Both the position numbers and the translations under genes were made by a program. The notes beneath the pieces were generated by a model. The model did no database searches and was not told the DNA's origin. It saw nothing but the letters and a program-made list of their open reading frames with translations. A stretch of 64,000 nt of DNA. Source: Streptomyces sp. Tu6071. Its GTDB lineage: Bacteria > Actinomycetota > Actinomycetes > Streptomycetales > Streptomycetaceae. Shown in pieces: positions 45,178 through 53,720 of this stretch (positions are counted from its first letter, which is position 1; every line of letters starts with the position of its first letter). The DNA is taken from positions 2,193,445 to 2,257,444 of the forward strand of contig NZ_CM001165.1 in assembly GCF_000213055.1 (NCBI RefSeq). Reading direction: 5' to 3'.

Positions 45178-48100
45178 GTGCGGGGCTACGAACGCCAGGA
45201 GAGCCACCAAGCTGCTGACGACGACCACCTCTCACGGTTCGAAGCCGAGATGAAGCGGCTGAAGACCGATCGGGAGAAGGCCGTCCAGCACGCCGACGAC
45301 CTCGGCTACCAGGTCGAGGTCTTGCGCGCCAAGCTGCACGAGGCGCGGCGCGCGCTCGCGCTCCGTCCTCGGTACGAGAACGGCGACATCGCCTACCAGG
45401 CCGAGCAGATGCTGCGCACCGCGCAGATGCAGGCCGATCAGCTGCGCATCGACGCCGAGCGCGAGCTGCGCGAGGCCCGCTCCCGCACCCAGCGCCTCCT
45501 CCAGGAGCACGCGGAGCAGCAGGCGCGGCTCCAGGCCGAGTTGCACCAGGAGGCGACGAGCAGGCGCCAGCAGCTCGATCAGGAGCTGGCGGAGCGCCGC
45601 GCGACCGTCGAGTCCCACGTCAACGAGAACGTCGCCTGGGCCGAGCAGTTGCGCGCCCGCAGCGAGGCACAGGCCCGGCAGCTCGTGGACGAGGCGCGGG
45701 CCGAGTCCGAGCGGGCGCTCGCCTCCGCGCGCGCGGAGGCGCAGCGCGTCGTCGAGGAGACCAGGCAGCGCATCGGCGGCGAGGCGGACAGCGCCCGCAC
45801 CGAGGCGGACGGGCTGGTGCGCCGGGCGCGCGCCGAGGCGGAGCGGCTGCTCTCCTCGGCCGCCGCGCAGGCGCAGGAGGCCACCGAGCACGCCGAGCGG
45901 CTGCGCACCTCCGCGACGAGCGAGACCGAGGAGGCGCGTCGGCAGGCCGCCGAGCAGGCCAGGGCGGCCGAGGAGCGGCTCGCCGAGGCCGAGCGGGTGC
46001 TGCGCGAGGCGCGGACGGCGGCCGAGAAGGTCACGGGCGAGGCCGACGAGCGGGCCGCGAAGGTCCTGTCGACGGTCGAGGCGGACAACGAGCTGCGCAC
46101 CCGTACCGCCAAGGAGCAGATCGCGCGCCTGGTGAGCGAGGCCACCAAGGAGGCCGAGGCGCTCAAGGCGGACGCGGTACGGGAGCGGGACGAGGCCGTC
46201 GCCGAGGCGGAGCGCGTGCTCGCCGAGGCGGCCGAGAAGGCCCGCAGCTCCGCCGCCGAGGACGCGGCGGCGGCGCTCGCGAAGGCGGCGCGCAGCGCCG
46301 AGGAGGTGCTGCACAAGGCCGAGGAGGACGCGCGCGCGACGACCGGCTCCGCATCGGCGGAGGCCGAGCGGATCAAGGGCGAGGCGCAGGCCGAGGCCGA
46401 CCGGCTGCGCGCGGAGGCCGAGGCGGCGGCCGACGAGCTGCGCGGTGCGGCGAAGGACGACACCAAGGAGTACCGGGCGCGGACCGTCGAGCTCCAGGAG
46501 GAGGCGCGGCGGCTGCGCGGCGAGGCCGAGCAATTGCGCGCCGACGCGGTCGCCGAGGGCGAGCGCATCCGGGGCGAGGCGCGCCGCGAGGCGGTGCAGC
46601 AGATCGAGGAGGCCGCGGGGCGGGCCGAGGAGCTGCTGACCAAGGCGCGTTCGGACGCCGAGGAGCTGCGCGGCACGGCGGCCGAGGACGCGGAGAAGAC
46701 CCGCGCGGAGGGCGAGCAGAAGGCCCGCGCGCTGCACGAGCAGGCCGAGGAACTCCTCGCCGAGGCGCGGACGGAGGCCGAGCGGCTCACGGCCGAGGCG
46801 GCCGAGCGCGGCGAGGCGGAGCGGGCGCGCGCCGAGGAAGCGGCGGCGGAGCTCCGCGCCGAGGCGGAGCGCGCGGCGCAGGCCCTCAAGGACGACGCGG
46901 CCGAGGAGCTGACCCGGCTGCGGGCCGAGGCCGAGCAGCGCCTGACGAGCGCCGAGGAGGCGCTGAGCGAGGCGCGCGCGGAGGCGGAGCGGCTGCGCGC
47001 GGCGAGCGCGGAGGACGCGGAGCGGGTACGGGCCGAGGCGGCCGAGCGGGCCAGGGCGGTGCGCGAGGAGGCCGAGGCCGAGGCGGAGCGGCTGCGGACC
47101 GAGGCGGCGGCGGAGGTCGCGGCCTCGCGGGCCGAGGCGGAGCAGACCGCCGTACGGCTGCGCGCGGACGCCGAGAACGAGGCGGCGCGGGTCCGCAACG
47201 AGGCCCGCGAGACCGGTGAGCGCCTGCGCGCCGAGGCGGGCGCGGCGGCCGAGCGGGTCACGACGCAGGCGGCCGAGGAGCTGGCCGCGGCGCAGGAGGA
47301 GGCGGAGCGGCGGCGGCGCACGGCCGAGGAGACGCTGGAGTCCGCGCGCACCGAGGCGGGCGAGGAGCGGGAGCGGGCGCGCGAGCGGGCCGAGGAGCTG
47401 CTGACGAAGGCCCGCACGCGGGTCGAGGAGGCGGAGGCCGAGGCCGTCCGGCTCGTCGAGGAGGCGGAGACCCGGGCCGGGGAGCTGGTCACGGCGGCGG
47501 AACTGTCCGCGCAGCAGGCGCGCGAGGCCGTCGCGGGGATAGAGGAGCGGGCCGAGGAGGCCGCCAGGGGGCTGCGCTCGGCGGCGGAGCACGCGGCGGA
47601 GCGGACGACGAACGAGGCGCGCGAGGAGGCCGAGCGGGTCCGCGCGGACGCCTACGCGGAGCGCGAGCGGGCGGGCGAGGACGCGGCACGCCTGCGGGCC
47701 GAGGCGCGCGAGGAGCGTACGCAGGCCACGGAGCTGGCCGAGCACACGGTGCGCGAGGCGGCCGAGGAGGCCGAGCGGCTGCGGACCGGGGCCCAGGAGG
47801 CCGCCGAGCGGCTGCGCACGGAGTCGGAGCAGGCGGCCGAGCAGCTACGGACCGGCACCGAGCAGGCCGCGGAGGCGCTGCGCACGGAGACCGAGCAGGC
47901 CGCCGAGGAGCTGCGCACGGCGACCGAGCGGCACGCGGAGCAGGTGCGGGCCGCGCTGGCTGGCGAGCGCGAGAACGCGGAGCGCGAGGCGCAGGCGGCG
48001 CGGGCCGAGGCCCGCGAGGACGCGCGCCGTATCCGTACCGAGGCCGCGGAGGCCGCCGACACGCTCCTGACGGGTGCGCGCACGGAGGCCGAGGAGCTGA

Positions 48101-49275
48101 CGGCACGCGTCGCGGCCGAGACGACGCGGCAGCGCGAGGAGGCGGCGGCCGAGGCCGAGCGCGAGGTCGTCGGCGCGACGGCGGAGGCGAACCGGCGGCT
48201 CACGCGGGCCAAGGACGAGTCGGAGCGGCTGCTCGCCGAGGCGAAGGCCGCGGCCGAACAGCTGCGCGACGACGCCGAGTCGGCCGCGGCGCGGGCCCGC
48301 GAGGCCGAGCAGGCGGCGAAGGAGCGCGCGGCGGAGCTGACGGCCCGTACGGCCGAGGAGGCGGAGCGGGCCCGGAGCGAGGCGCGCGCGGAGGCGCAGC
48401 GGCTGCTCGACGAGGCGCGCGCGGAGGCGAACAAGCGGCGCACCGAGGCGGCCGAGCAGGTCGACCGGCTCGTCTCGGAGGCGAGCGCGGAGGCCGAGAA
48501 GCTGTCGAACGAGGCGCTCGAAGCGGCGCTCAAGACGACGGCGGACGCCGAGGAGCAGGCCGACCGGATGGTGGGCGCGGCGCGCTCGGAGGCGGAGCGG
48601 GTCGTCGCCGAGGGCCGTGCCGAGGGCAACGCGGCGGTCGAGAAGGCGCGCGCGGACGCGGACGAGCTCCTCGTCGGGGCGCGCGGCGACGCGACGCGGG
48701 TGCGGGAGCGGGCCGAGGAGCTGCGCGAGCGGATCACGGCGGAGATCGAGGAGCTGCACGAGCGGGCGCGCCGTGAGTCGGCGGAGGCGATGCGCACGGC
48801 GGGCGAGCGCTGCGACGCGCTCGTCAAGGCGGCCGAGGAGCAGCTCGCCGAGGCCGAGGCGAAGGCGAAGGACCTCCTCGCCGACGCCAACTCGGAGGCG
48901 GGCAAGGTCAGGATCGCGGCGGTCAAGAAGGCCGAGACGCTTCTGAAGGAGGCCGGTCAGAAGAAGACCGAGGCGGAGGCGCTCGCCGACCGGCTCGTCG
49001 CCGACGCGAAGGCGGAGGCGGAGCGGATCACGACGGAGGGGCAGCGCGAACTGGACATCCTGGTGCGGCGGCGGCAGGACATCAATGCCGAGATCGGCCG
49101 TGTCCAGGACGTGTTGGAGGCGTTGGAGAACTTCGAGGCCCCCGGCGGCAAGAACGCCGGCGGGCCGGGCGAGGGGTCCGGGAAGGGCGCGGCCGGGCGG
49201 GACGCGCCGAACGGCGTCAAGGCGGGGGCCGTGGCCGGATCGACTCGTTCGGGTGGAAAGCAGACGGAGCGGTAG
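45178..49275 (+). CDS. scy: Scy, coiled-coil polarity/cytoskeletal protein
   Basis: A 1365-residue protein that is almost entirely predicted coiled coil, with long runs of AEAERLRAEA-type sequence rich in Ala, Glu and Arg. Scy organises the hyphal tip growth centre with DivIVA and FilP; published analysis describes a 51-residue repeat for this class. The N-terminus (VRGYERQE... to RPRYENGDIAYQAEQML) and C-terminus (RELDILVRRRQDINAEIGRVQDVLEALE) are non-repetitive ends. I chose GTG 45178 because its residues match the S. coelicolor N-terminus as I recall it; GTG 45145 would add 11. It is slightly longer than the roughly 1326 residues I recall for S. coelicolor. The long antisense ORFs opposite it are artefacts of the codon pattern. 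Confidence 0.95.
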   Translation: MRGYERQESHQAADDDHLSRFEAEMKRLKTDREKAVQHADDLGYQVEVLRAKLHEARRALALRPRYENGDIAYQAEQMLRTAQMQADQLRIDAERELREARSRTQRLLQEHAEQQARLQAELHQEATSRRQQLDQELAERRATVESHVNENVAWAEQLRARSEAQARQLVDEARAESERALASARAEAQRVVEETRQRIGGEADSARTEADGLVRRARAEAERLLSSAAAQAQEATEHAERLRTSATSETEEARRQAAEQARAAEERLAEAERVLREARTAAEKVTGEADERAAKVLSTVEADNELRTRTAKEQIARLVSEATKEAEALKADAVRERDEAVAEAERVLAEAAEKARSSAAEDAAAALAKAARSAEEVLHKAEEDARATTGSASAEAERIKGEAQAEADRLRAEAEAAADELRGAAKDDTKEYRARTVELQEEARRLRGEAEQLRADAVAEGERIRGEARREAVQQIEEAAGRAEELLTKARSDAEELRGTAAEDAEKTRAEGEQKARALHEQAEELLAEARTEAERLTAEAAERGEAERARAEEAAAELRAEAERAAQALKDDAAEELTRLRAEAEQRLTSAEEALSEARAEAERLRAASAEDAERVRAEAAERARAVREEAEAEAERLRTEAAAEVAASRAEAEQTAVRLRADAENEAARVRNEARETGERLRAEAGAAAERVTTQAAEELAAAQEEAERRRRTAEETLESARTEAGEERERARERAEELLTKARTRVEEAEAEAVRLVEEAETRAGELVTAAELSAQQAREAVAGIEERAEEAARGLRSAAEHAAERTTNEAREEAERVRADAYAERERAGEDAARLRAEAREERTQATELAEHTVREAAEEAERLRTGAQEAAERLRTESEQAAEQLRTGTEQAAEALRTETEQAAEELRTATERHAEQVRAALAGERENAEREAQAARAEAREDARRIRTEAAEAADTLLTGARTEAEELTARVAAETTRQREEAAAEAEREVVGATAEANRRLTRAKDESERLLAEAKAAAEQLRDDAESAAARAREAEQAAKERAAELTARTAEEAERARSEARAEAQRLLDEARAEANKRRTEAAEQVDRLVSEASAEAEKLSNEALEAALKTTADAEEQADRMVGAARSEAERVVAEGRAEGNAAVEKARADADELLVGARGDATRVRERAEELRERITAEIEELHERARRESAEAMRTAGERCDALVKAAEEQLAEAEAKAKDLLADANSEAGKVRIAAVKKAETLLKEAGQKKTEAEALADRLVADAKAEAERITTEGQRELDILVRRRQDINAEIGRVQDVLEALENFEAPGGKNAGGPGEGSGKGAAGRDAPNGVKAGAVAGSTRSGGKQTER

Positions 49276-49528
49276 TCACAGTGTCAGGAGTGCGCACGGC
49301 GTCCGGAGTGCCGCGGGTGCGAGCCGGAGGGACGGTGTTCCCGGTGACGACGGACAGTCAGTCGTCCTGTGCGGGCGCTGTGTTGACGGCGGATCGGAAG
49401 ATAACGGTCCACGCACGCACAAAAGGGGTGGCATTCTCCAGATCAAACGGGCATTTACTCGATGACACGCCGCCCCGACCCCTAGGATTCCCCCTATCAC
49501 CTCACCGGTCTCTTTCGACAGGAACCCC
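49276..49528. promoter_or_regulatory. Gap between scy and filP
   Basis: 253 bases, AT-richer than its neighbours in 49390-49520, with a TAGGAT that could be a -10 element about 60 bases before filP. FilP probably has its own promoter. Confidence 0.4.
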
Positions 49529-50464
49529 ATGAGCGACACTTCCCCCTACGGCTTCGAGCTTGTGCGGCGTGGGTACGACCGCGCTCAGGTGGACGAACGC
49601 ATCTCGAAGCTCGTCTCCGACCGTGACAGCGCCCTGAACCGCATCACCGCCCTGGAGAAGCGGATCGAGGAGCTGCACCTCGAAACGCAGAACGCCCAGG
49701 CGCAGGTGAGTGACGCGGAGCCTTCGTACGCGGGCCTCGGCGCCCGGGTCGAGAAGATCCTGCGGCTCGCCGAGGAAGAGGCGAAGGACCTGCGCGAGGA
49801 GGCCCGCCGGGCCGCCGAGCAGCACCGGGAGCTGGCCGAGTCCGCGGCGCAGCAGGTGCGCAACGACGCCGAGTCCTACGCCTCCGAGCGCAAGGCGAAG
49901 GCGGAGGACGAGGGCGTCCGGATCGTCGAGAAGGCCAAGGGCGAGGCCGGCAACCTGCGGGCCGAGGCGCAGAAGGACGCCCAGTCGAAGCGCGAGGAGG
50001 CGGACGCCCTCTTCGAGGAGACCCGCGCCAAGGCCGCGCAGGCCGCCGCCGACTTCGAGACGAATCTCGCCAAGCGCCGCGAGCAGTCCGAGCGCGACCT
50101 CGCCTCGCGTCAGGCGAAGGCCGAGAAGCGTCTCGCGGAGATCGAGCACCGCGCCGAGCAGCTCCGCCTGGAGGCCGAGAAGCTCCGCACGGACGCCGAG
50201 CGCCGCTCGCGCCAGACGGTCGAGACGGCGCAGCGCCAGGCCGAGGACATCGTCGCGGACGCCAACGCGAAGGCCGACCGCATCCGCAGCGAGTCCGAGC
50301 GCGAGCTGGCGGCGCTCACCAACCGCCGCGACTCGATCAACGCGCAGCTCACCAACGTGCGCGAGATGCTCGCGACGCTCACCGGTGCGGCCGTCGCCGC
50401 GGCGGGCGCGCCCGCCGAGGACGAGACCGTCGCGCGAGGTGTCCCGGCTCAGCAGTCGCGCTGA
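49529..50464 (+). CDS. filP: FilP, intermediate-filament-like coiled-coil protein
   Basis: A 311-residue coiled-coil protein. FilP polymerises into filaments that give rigidity to hyphae and interacts with DivIVA and Scy at tips. The N-terminal YGFELVRRGYDRAQVDERI resembles the membrane-targeting start of DivIVA-type proteins. The body is continuous heptad-type sequence rich in Glu/Ala/Arg/Lys, ending in a short Ala/Gly tail. The size agrees with S. coelicolor FilP. The start ATG has AGGAACCCC upstream. It follows scy and is closed by a hairpin. Confidence 0.95.
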   Translation: MSDTSPYGFELVRRGYDRAQVDERISKLVSDRDSALNRITALEKRIEELHLETQNAQAQVSDAEPSYAGLGARVEKILRLAEEEAKDLREEARRAAEQHRELAESAAQQVRNDAESYASERKAKAEDEGVRIVEKAKGEAGNLRAEAQKDAQSKREEADALFEETRAKAAQAAADFETNLAKRREQSERDLASRQAKAEKRLAEIEHRAEQLRLEAEKLRTDAERRSRQTVETAQRQAEDIVADANAKADRIRSESERELAALTNRRDSINAQLTNVREMLATLTGAAVAAAGAPAEDETVARGVPAQQSR

Positions 50465-50499
50465 CGCGGCACCACCTCGTACGGGGTGAACGACCGGAG

Positions 50500-50533
50500 A
50501 ACCGGGCGGAGGCGGCATGCCTCCGCCCGGTTT
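50500..50533 (+). terminator. Terminator after filP
   Basis: Fourteen perfect pairs (left arm AACCGGGCGGAGGC) around GGCAT, followed by TTTCC. One of the clearest intrinsic terminators here. Confidence 0.85.
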
Positions 50534-50678
50534 CCGTAGGAGGTCCGGTCCTCGTGTGCGGGTGTCGTGGTTTTCGTACGCCGGTGCCGTGGACGCCGTA
50601 GGGCGGTGTTCCGCTTTCCGTTACGGAGCCGAGTCCGTGCCGTGCGCCTGCCGTCCAGCGTTCGCGCGGCGACTTCGT

Positions 50679-50684
50679 TAGCGT
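50679..50684 (+). promoter_or_regulatory. -10 box TAGCGT, 6 bases before ABC ATPase ATG (leaderless)
   Basis: TAGCGT fits TAnnnT and lies 6 bases before the ATG. No ribosome-binding site is present upstream. Confidence 0.55.
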
Positions 50685-50690
50685 GGACAC

Positions 50691-51689
50691 ATGATCGAGG
50701 TCTCAGCGCTGACGAAACGCTACGGCGACAAACTCGCCGTGGACGACCTGTCCTTCACCGTGCGTCCGGGCGTGGTGACCGGCTTCCTGGGCCCCAACGG
50801 CTCCGGCAAGTCGACCACCATGCGCATGATGCTCGGGCTGGACAAGCCGACACGGGGCCGCGTGCTCATCGACGGCAAGCCGTACCCGGCGCTCGACGAG
50901 CCGCTCACGCAGGTCGGCGCGCTGCTCGACGCGAAGGCGATGCACGGCGGTCGCAGCGCCCGCAACCACCTGCTGTGCCTGGCCCAGTCGAACGGCATCC
51001 CGGCCGGGCGCGTGGACGAGGTACTGGACACCGTGGGCCTGACGGCCGTCGCGAAGAAGCGCGCGAAGGGCTTCTCGCTCGGCATGGGGCAGCGCCTCGG
51101 CATCGCGGGCGCGCTCCTCGGCGACCCGCGCATCCTCATGTTCGACGAACCGGTGAACGGTCTCGACCCCGAGGGCATCCACTGGATCAGGAACCTGATG
51201 CGCTCGCTCGCCCACCAGGGCCGTACCGTCTTCGTCTCCTCGCACCTCATGAGCGAGATGGCCCTGACGGCCGAGCACCTCGTGGTCATCGGCCGGGGCA
51301 AGCTCCTCGCCGACACCTCGATGGCCGATTTCATCCGGGACAACTCGCGCACCTACGTCCGGCTCCGCTCCCCCGAGCGCGAACGCCTCCTCGACGTGCT
51401 GCGGCAGGAGGGCATCTCCGTGACCGAGGGCGCGGAGGGCACGCTGGAGGCGGATCACGCCGACCCGGCGCGCCTCGGCGAGCTGGCCCACGAGAACGGC
51501 CTCGTCCTGCACGAGCTGAGCCCGCAGTCGGCCTCCCTGGAGGACGCGTTCATGCAGCTCACGGCCCAGACGGTCGAGTACCACGCACACACCGGAGCGG
51601 GCCCCGCCGCGGTCCCGCCCGGAGCCGCGCCCCCGCCCCCCGGGGGCGTACAGGGCTGGGGCGAGAACCAGGACCGGAAGGGCAACTGA
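50691..51689 (+). CDS. ABC transporter ATPase, first module
   Basis: A 332-residue ABC-2-type export ATPase. It has Walker A GPNGSGKSTT, signature FSLGMGQRLGIAGA (LSGGQ-like, degenerate), Walker B ILMFDEPVNGLDPEG and the switch His in VFVSSHLMSE. The C-terminal 100 residues form a regulatory domain with a disordered Gly/Pro tail. The start has no ribosome-binding site; the message appears leaderless. The permease starts 3 bases later. The second module at 52623 is its close paralogue. Exported substrate unknown. Confidence 0.93.
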   Translation: MIEVSALTKRYGDKLAVDDLSFTVRPGVVTGFLGPNGSGKSTTMRMMLGLDKPTRGRVLIDGKPYPALDEPLTQVGALLDAKAMHGGRSARNHLLCLAQSNGIPAGRVDEVLDTVGLTAVAKKRAKGFSLGMGQRLGIAGALLGDPRILMFDEPVNGLDPEGIHWIRNLMRSLAHQGRTVFVSSHLMSEMALTAEHLVVIGRGKLLADTSMADFIRDNSRTYVRLRSPERERLLDVLRQEGISVTEGAEGTLEADHADPARLGELAHENGLVLHELSPQSASLEDAFMQLTAQTVEYHAHTGAGPAAVPPGAAPPPPGGVQGWGENQDRKGN

Positions 51690-51692
51690 GCG

Positions 51693-52463
51693 ATGGCCGT
51701 GCCGCAAGTACTCCACTCGGAGTGGACGAAGATCCGCTCCGTCGCCTCGACCGTCTGGACGCTCGGACTGGCCTTCGTCGTCACCCTCGGCCTCGGCGTG
51801 CTCATCAGCGTCGTGTCGAACAACGACTTCGACTCCATGAGCCGCGAGGACCGGCTCACCTTCGACCCCACGTACATCAGCTTCGCCGGGATGGGTCTCG
51901 GCCAGCTCGCGATGATCGTCTTCGGGGTGCTCGTCGTCTCCAACGAGTACTCGACGGGGATGATCCGCACCTCGCTCGCCGCCGTGCCGCGCCGGGGCGT
52001 CTTCTTCTTCTCGAAGGTCGCCGTCGCGACGGTGCTCGCCTTCGTCGTCGGCCTGATCACGGCCTTCGTCTCGTTCTTCGTCGGGCAGCTGATCCTCGGC
52101 GACCACGGGGCCGCGATCGGCGATCCCGGCGTGCTGCGCGCGGTCTTCGGCGCGGCGCTCTACATGACTCTCATCGCGATGTTCTCGATGGGGATCGCGG
52201 CGATGCTGCGCAGCCCGCTGCTCTCGCTCGGCATCCTCATGCCGTTCTTCTTCATCATCTCGAACATCCTCGGCAACGTGAACGCGACGAAGAAGGTCGG
52301 CCAGTACCTCCCCGACCAGGCGGGCACGAAGATCATGCAGGTCGTGCCGCCCCTGCACGACGACGCCCCATACGGCCCGTGGGGCGGACTCCTCATCATG
52401 GTCGCCTGGGTCGCCGCCGCGCTGCTCGTCGGATACGCGCTGCTGCGCCACCGGGACGCCTGA
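51693..52463 (+). CDS. ABC transporter permease, first module
   Basis: A 256-residue ABC-2 permease with about six helices: near 20-42, 65-85, 105-128, 145-168, 172-195 and 228-248. The N-terminus VLHSEWTKIRSVASTVWTL and STGMIRTSLAAVPRR are typical of the permeases paired with this ATPase. It forms an exporter with the preceding ATPase. The start follows AACTGAGCG, a weak site, but the genes are 3 bases apart, so re-initiation is likely. Confidence 0.92.
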   Translation: MAVPQVLHSEWTKIRSVASTVWTLGLAFVVTLGLGVLISVVSNNDFDSMSREDRLTFDPTYISFAGMGLGQLAMIVFGVLVVSNEYSTGMIRTSLAAVPRRGVFFFSKVAVATVLAFVVGLITAFVSFFVGQLILGDHGAAIGDPGVLRAVFGAALYMTLIAMFSMGIAAMLRSPLLSLGILMPFFFIISNILGNVNATKKVGQYLPDQAGTKIMQVVPPLHDDAPYGPWGGLLIMVAWVAAALLVGYALLRHRDA

Positions 52464-52522
52464 GGCCCGGGGCCCCCGTCGTTTTCTTTGCCCGATCTTG
52501 GCGGGAACCGCCGGGGGCCCGA

Positions 52523-52528
52523 TAGCCT
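52523..52528 (+). promoter_or_regulatory. -10 box TAGCCT before a 29-codon leader ORF
   Basis: TAGCCT matches TAnnnT and lies 8 bases before the leader ORF's ATG at 52537, so the leader would be translated from a leaderless message. Confidence 0.45.
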
Positions 52529-52536
52529 CCTCACCC

Positions 52537-52626
52537 ATGCGGGGGCGGCGCGCCCCCGTTCCCCGGCATGAGCTGGCACCAGCGTGCGGGGCGGGCAAGG
52601 ACGGGCGAGGACGGGTGCGCGGATGA
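52537..52626 (+). CDS. 29-residue leader ORF coupled to second ABC ATPase
   Basis: Reading from ATG 52537 gives a basic peptide of 29 residues (starts MRGRRAPVPRHEL) whose TGA overlaps the ATPase ATG as ATGA at 52623-52626. A leaderless-type -10 lies just upstream. Its first codons also form a CGGGGGCG/CGCCCCCG hairpin. It may be a leader peptide that sets translation of the ABC operon. I know of no homologue, and it could be chance. Confidence 0.4.
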   Translation: MRGRRAPVPRHELAPACGAGKDGRGRVRG

Positions 52627-53720
52627 TCGAGGCGAACGGCCTCAGCAAGTGGTACGGCGCGAAGAAGGCCGTGGACGACCTCAGCTTCACCGTGCGGCCC
52701 GGGGTCGTCACGGGCTTCCTCGGGCCCAACGGCTCGGGCAAGTCCACGACGATGCGGCTCATCCTCGGCCTGGAGCAGCCCTCGGCCGGGGACGTCACGG
52801 TCGGCGGCGTCCCCTTCCGGCAGCTCGCCAACGCGCCCCGCGAGGTCGGCGCGCTGCTCGACGCGAAGGCGGTGCACCGCGGCCGTACCGCCCGCAACCA
52901 CCTCCTCGCGCTCGCCCAGCTCTCGGGCATCCCGGCCCGCAGGGTCGACGAGGTGCTCGGCGTCGTGGGCCTCCAGGACGTCGCGAGGCACCCCGCGGGC
53001 GGTTTCTCGCTCGGCATGGGGCAGCGCCTCGGCATCGCCGCCGCGCTCCTCGGCGACCCCCGCGTCCTCCTCTTCGACGAGCCGGTCAACGGCCTCGACC
53101 CGGAGGGCATCCTGTGGGTGCGCCGCCTCATGCGCGCGCTCGCCGCCGAGGGCCGTACCGTCTTCGTCTCCTCGCACCTCATGAGCGAGATGGCGCTCAC
53201 GGCGGACCACCTCGTCGTCATCGGGCGCGGCCGGCTCCTCGCCGACATGAGCGTCCGCGACTTCATCGCGCGCAACGCCACGGACTTCGCGCGGGTACGG
53301 GTCCCGGACGACGCCCCCGGCGACGCGGAGCGGCTCGCGGGCCTGCTGCGCGCGGCGGGCGGGCAGGTGCTGCCCGAGCCGGACGGGGCGCTGCGCGTCA
53401 CGGGGCTCGCGCTCCCGGCCATCAGCGACCTCGCGCACGAGGAGCGGGTGCGGCTGTGGGAGCTGTCGCCCCACCACGCCTCGCTGGAGGAGGCGTACAT
53501 GCGGCTGACGCAGGCCGAGGTGGACTACCGCTCGTCGGCCGACTCCCTCGAAGGCTTCGAGGAGCCCGACCCCTTCGGCGAGCGGCCCCCGGAGCCCGCC
53601 GCGCCGGGCGCCGGCCAGTCCGGCTGGTACGCGCCGCACACCCCGTACCCCCGTACCGCCGACACCTGGACCGGCGACGCCGTGCCGGGCGCCGCCCAGG
53701 AGCACGAGGAAGCCCGATGA
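52623..53720 (+). CDS. ABC transporter ATPase, second module
   Basis: A 365-residue ABC-2-type ATPase, close paralogue of the gene at 50691: GPNGSGKSTT, FSLGMGQRLGIAAA, LLFDEPVNGLDPEG and VFVSSHLMSEMALTADHLV are almost identical. The C-terminal region is longer and ends in a Pro/Gly/Glu-rich tail. The ATG 52623 overlaps the stop of a 29-codon ORF. The permease follows with a 4-base overlap (ATGA). A recent duplication of the whole module is likely. Confidence 0.92.
   Translation: MIEANGLSKWYGAKKAVDDLSFTVRPGVVTGFLGPNGSGKSTTMRLILGLEQPSAGDVTVGGVPFRQLANAPREVGALLDAKAVHRGRTARNHLLALAQLSGIPARRVDEVLGVVGLQDVARHPAGGFSLGMGQRLGIAAALLGDPRVLLFDEPVNGLDPEGILWVRRLMRALAAEGRTVFVSSHLMSEMALTADHLVVIGRGRLLADMSVRDFIARNATDFARVRVPDDAPGDAERLAGLLRAAGGQVLPEPDGALRVTGLALPAISDLAHEERVRLWELSPHHASLEEAYMRLTQAEVDYRSSADSLEGFEEPDPFGERPPEPAAPGAGQSGWYAPHTPYPRTADTWTGDAVPGAAQEHEEAR

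Noticed and set aside
45232..47745. Long ORFs on the minus strand opposite scy, including an 837-residue one
   Set aside because: They mirror the repeating GAG-GCC codons of the coiled coil (Leu/Arg-rich). No domain, start signal or conservation is visible.
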